From Schleiferiaceae bacterium (lineage in GTDB: Bacteria; Bacteroidota; Bacteroidia; Flavobacteriales; Schleiferiaceae), in contig JAKMGS010000068.1 of the NCBI GenBank assembly GCA_022424815.1, forward strand, positions 1 through 9,450: a stretch of 9,450 nt of DNA. Direction: 5' to 3'. This document shows positions 7,428 through 9,450 of the stretch, piece after piece. Below the pieces are notes generated by a model, which was given only the letters and a program-made list of their open reading frames with translations, was not told where the DNA came from and ran no database searches. Within the stretch, counting starts at the first letter, position 1, and each line of letters begins with the position of its first letter. Made by a program: the position numbers and the translations under genes.

Positions 7428-8107
7428 TGCTCGGGGCCATCGCCCATAGCATAGGAGCCCATACACTGTGGTTATACCCTGACGGCACCGCGTATTGGGC
7501 CGAGGAAAACACCCTTTTTATTGCAGATGTACATCTAGGGAAAAGTGGGCATTTTCGCGCTTTTGGTATACCTACTCCAAAGGGGATTCACACCCACGCC
7601 ATGCGTTTGTTGCGCAACGCTTTCACTCGACATGATGCGGCACAAATCATCTTTCTCGGCGACCTGTTTCACAACCTACAGAACACTGAAACTCGAGATC
7701 TGCTGGAGTTGATGCAAGAGTTTGCTGAGCATTCCTTCGTACTAATTAAGGGCAATCATGACGTGGATATTCCAGTACATTCAGCACTTGAAGTGACGAA
7801 TAAACTCGCCGTTGGACCTTTCCTTTGCTTGCACGAGCCTCCAGGGTCTAATTTCGATCAAAACATACCTTTTGACCCCGATCTCATCCAATCCAATTAT
7901 TCGGAAAACTTCTTATTGTGTGGCCATCTCCACCCAGGCGCTACCCTTAAAGGCAAGGGCCGTGGGCGCATTAAAATGAAGGCATTTTTCTTTAATGATT
8001 CCCTCGGGGTCTTACCTGCCTTTGGTCCCTTCACTGGGGCACACGCATTGCAAGTGGAGGGCAAATATTACGGCATCGCTGAAGGGCGCATTTTCCCTCT
8101 TTTTTAA
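7427..8107 (+). CDS. pdeM: PdeM-like metallophosphoesterase (ligase-associated DNA damage response endonuclease)
   Basis: PdeM belongs to the calcineurin-like metallophosphoesterases and is annotated as part of a ligase-associated DNA repair set that includes an ATP-dependent DNA ligase, an Lhr-type helicase and an exonuclease. The 226 residues show the full metal-binding series: DVHLGK at 34-39, GDLFHN at 78-83, GNHD at 109-112, H136 in LHEP, and GHLHP at 166-170. The AFGPFTGAH ending motif (198-206) is also typical of this subgroup. No signal peptide or membrane helix is seen, so it should be cytosolic. The ATG at 7427 overlaps the lspA stop by one base (TAATG), which suggests translational coupling and shared transcription. 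None of the usual repair partners lies in the window. Nuclease activity is inferred from the family; the precise substrate cannot be read from sequence. Confidence 0.87.
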   Translation: MLGAIAHSIGAHTLWLYPDGTAYWAEENTLFIADVHLGKSGHFRAFGIPTPKGIHTHAMRLLRNAFTRHDAAQIIFLGDLFHNLQNTETRDLLELMQEFAEHSFVLIKGNHDVDIPVHSALEVTNKLAVGPFLCLHEPPGSNFDQNIPFDPDLIQSNYSENFLLCGHLHPGATLKGKGRGRIKMKAFFFNDSLGVLPAFGPFTGAHALQVEGKYYGIAEGRIFPLF

Positions 8108-8170
8108 CCCTCTTTTAACGAGCGTTTTCACACAGTTTGTTTTCTTTTGGATGAAGAAAAAACTTACGTT

Positions 8171-9166
8171 ATGGAAGGTGCTCCAGATATCATTGCATTA
8201 AATGAAAAAATTAAAAACGAAAGTGCTTTTGTTGACCTTATTAAAAGTGAATTAGGCAAAGTCATTGTGGGTCAAGAAAGCATGGTCGAAGGACTGCTCA
8301 TCGGGCTCTTAGCAAATGGCCACATCCTCCTCGAAGGGGTGCCTGGACTTGCTAAAACACTAGCCATTAATAGCCTAAGTAGAACGCTTGGTGGAAGTTT
8401 TTCTAGGGTCCAATTCACTCCTGACCTCCTCCCCTCAGATGTGAGCGGGACGCAGATCTACAACATGAAAGACCATGCCTTCGAGACCAAGCAGGGTCCC
8501 ATATTCAGCAACTTTGTGTTGGCCGACGAGATCAACCGTGCCCCTGCCAAAGTTCAGAGTGCCCTGCTTGAGGCTATGCAAGAGCGTCAAGTGACCATTG
8601 GCGAGGAAAGCTACCCGCTACCCAAACCCTTCCTGGTTATGGCCACCCAAAATCCGGTGGAACAAGAGGGAACCTATCCGCTTCCCGAAGCTCAGATGGA
8701 CCGATTCCTCCTCAAAGTTCAACTCGGCTATCCTTTGAAAGAAGAAGAGCGTGAGATCATGCGCCGCCAGATGGGCGAGGGTTTTGCCGAGCTAAGCGCT
8801 GTGGTAAGCTTAGAGCAGATTCTGCATGCCCGCCAATTCATCGATAAGATTTATATGGACGAAAAAATCGAGACTTATATCCTCGATATCGTCTTTTCGA
8901 CGCGAGCGCCTCAAGAATATAAAATGGACGACCTCGTGAATAAAATCAGCTTCGGAGCTTCTCCAAGAGGGTCGATAGCGCTCGCAAAAGCGGCACGCTG
9001 TCATGCCTTCTTAAGGCACCGCGGATTCGTGACACCCGAAGATGTTCGTGCGGTAGCGCCGGCAGTATTGCGCCATAGAATTGGCCTCACCTACGAGGCG
9101 GAAGCGGAAGAGATGACCACGGAAGATATCGTGAGTACTGTATTAAATACTTTAATGGTTCCTTAA
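8171..9166 (+). CDS. MoxR-family AAA+ ATPase
   Basis: MoxR ATPases act as chaperone-like machines that help mature or insert metal or von Willebrand-domain protein partners, usually encoded beside them. With the ATG at 8171 the protein has 331 residues: Walker A GVPGLAKT at 56-63, Walker B FVLADE ending D119-E120, the INRAPAKVQSALLEAMQE helix typical of the family, sensor 1 ATQNP (N161), an arginine-finger candidate R178 in MDRFL, and sensor 2 SPRG at 264-267. All key residues are present. An in-frame TTG at 8147 would add eight residues; I prefer the ATG because an A-rich stretch lies just before it, as expected in Bacteroidota. A 63-base gap separates it from pdeM; the gap holds only a poor match to a -7 box (ACAGTTTG at 8132-8139). 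The DUF58 gene follows 4 bases after the stop, the usual partner arrangement. Confidence 0.95.
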   Translation: MEGAPDIIALNEKIKNESAFVDLIKSELGKVIVGQESMVEGLLIGLLANGHILLEGVPGLAKTLAINSLSRTLGGSFSRVQFTPDLLPSDVSGTQIYNMKDHAFETKQGPIFSNFVLADEINRAPAKVQSALLEAMQERQVTIGEESYPLPKPFLVMATQNPVEQEGTYPLPEAQMDRFLLKVQLGYPLKEEEREIMRRQMGEGFAELSAVVSLEQILHARQFIDKIYMDEKIETYILDIVFSTRAPQEYKMDDLVNKISFGASPRGSIALAKAARCHAFLRHRGFVTPEDVRAVAPAVLRHRIGLTYEAEAEEMTTEDIVSTVLNTLMVP

Positions 9167-9170
9167 TTCT

Positions 9171-9450
9171 GTGGATGCACTAGAACTTCTTCAAAAAGTT
9201 CGGCGCATAGAGATTAAGACGCGTCGACTTAGCGATCAACTCTTCTCCGGCGAATACCAAAGTTCGTTCAAAGGCCGTGGAATGAGTTTCGCCGAAGTGC
9301 GCCCATACCAAAATGGCGATGATGTTCGAAGTATAGATTGGAATGTAACCGCGCGTAAACGCAGTCCTTACATCAAAGTTTTTGAGGAGGAACGAGAAAT
9401 GGTACTTTTCCTTGTCATCGATATTTCAAAAAGTACGCGCTATGGAACTC
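9171..9450 (+). CDS. DUF58 domain protein, N-terminal 93 residues (cut by right edge)
   Basis: DUF58 proteins commonly follow moxR and carry a von Willebrand A-like fold; together they open the MoxR/Bat-type operons found in Bacteroidota, linked by some reports to envelope integrity or aerotolerance. The visible part has the family core: GEYQSSFKGRG at 27-37, RPYQNGDDVRSIDWNVTAR at 44-62, VFEEERE at 70-76, and then VIDISKS at 82-88, whose D84-x-S86-x-S88 is the first element of a metal-ion-dependent adhesion site. The start is GTG at 9171, four bases after the moxR stop. The frame is closed by TAA at 9153 upstream and has no ATG before residue 38. The reading frame is intact to the right edge; total length and C-terminal regions are unknown. 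Confidence 0.92.
   Translation, partial: MDALELLQKVRRIEIKTRRLSDQLFSGEYQSSFKGRGMSFAEVRPYQNGDDVRSIDWNVTARKRSPYIKVFEEEREMVLFLVIDISKSTRYGT

Overview
The window reads as ordinary chromosomal sequence from a member of the Bacteroidota, probably a flavobacterium-like lineage. Three things point there. SecA carries the long N-terminal insertion usual in that phylum. The order ileS, a dksA-like gene, lspA is one I associate with it. No gene shows a clear Shine-Dalgarno site, while boxes matching the Bacteroidota -7 consensus TAnnTTTG lie upstream of genes. G+C looks close to 50 percent by eye. No species can be named.

Layout. Positions 1-2082 on the minus strand hold the first 694 codons of secA; its 3' part lies beyond the left edge. 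A divergent intergenic region of about 435 bases (2083-2518) holds candidate promoters for both directions. From 2519 rightward all genes are on the plus strand and tightly packed: a RidA-family deaminase, ileS (4-base gap), then after 55 bases a TraR/DksA-family protein, lspA (TTG start overlapping the preceding TGA) and pdeM (1-base overlap). After 63 bases comes a MoxR-family AAA+ ATPase, followed 4 bases later by a DUF58 protein cut by the right edge.

How the genes fit together. The first plus-strand block is a housekeeping set: tRNA-Ile charging (ileS), a transcription-factor-like coiled-coil protein, lipoprotein signal peptide processing (lspA) and a DNA-repair-associated phosphoesterase (pdeM). 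SecA and LspA both belong to protein export and envelope maturation. MoxR plus DUF58 is the usual opening of a Bacteroidota MoxR/Bat-type operon that would continue to the right.

I do not see a mobile element, CRISPR array, tRNA, rRNA or a previously undescribed system. The most notable item is the IleRS. It is a type 2 enzyme whose class I signature reads GIHH instead of HIGH, a swap linked to very strong mupirocin resistance. Others worth a look are the DksA-like protein that has lost nearly all zinc ligands, and a hydrophobic ORF with an upstream promoter-like site in front of secA.
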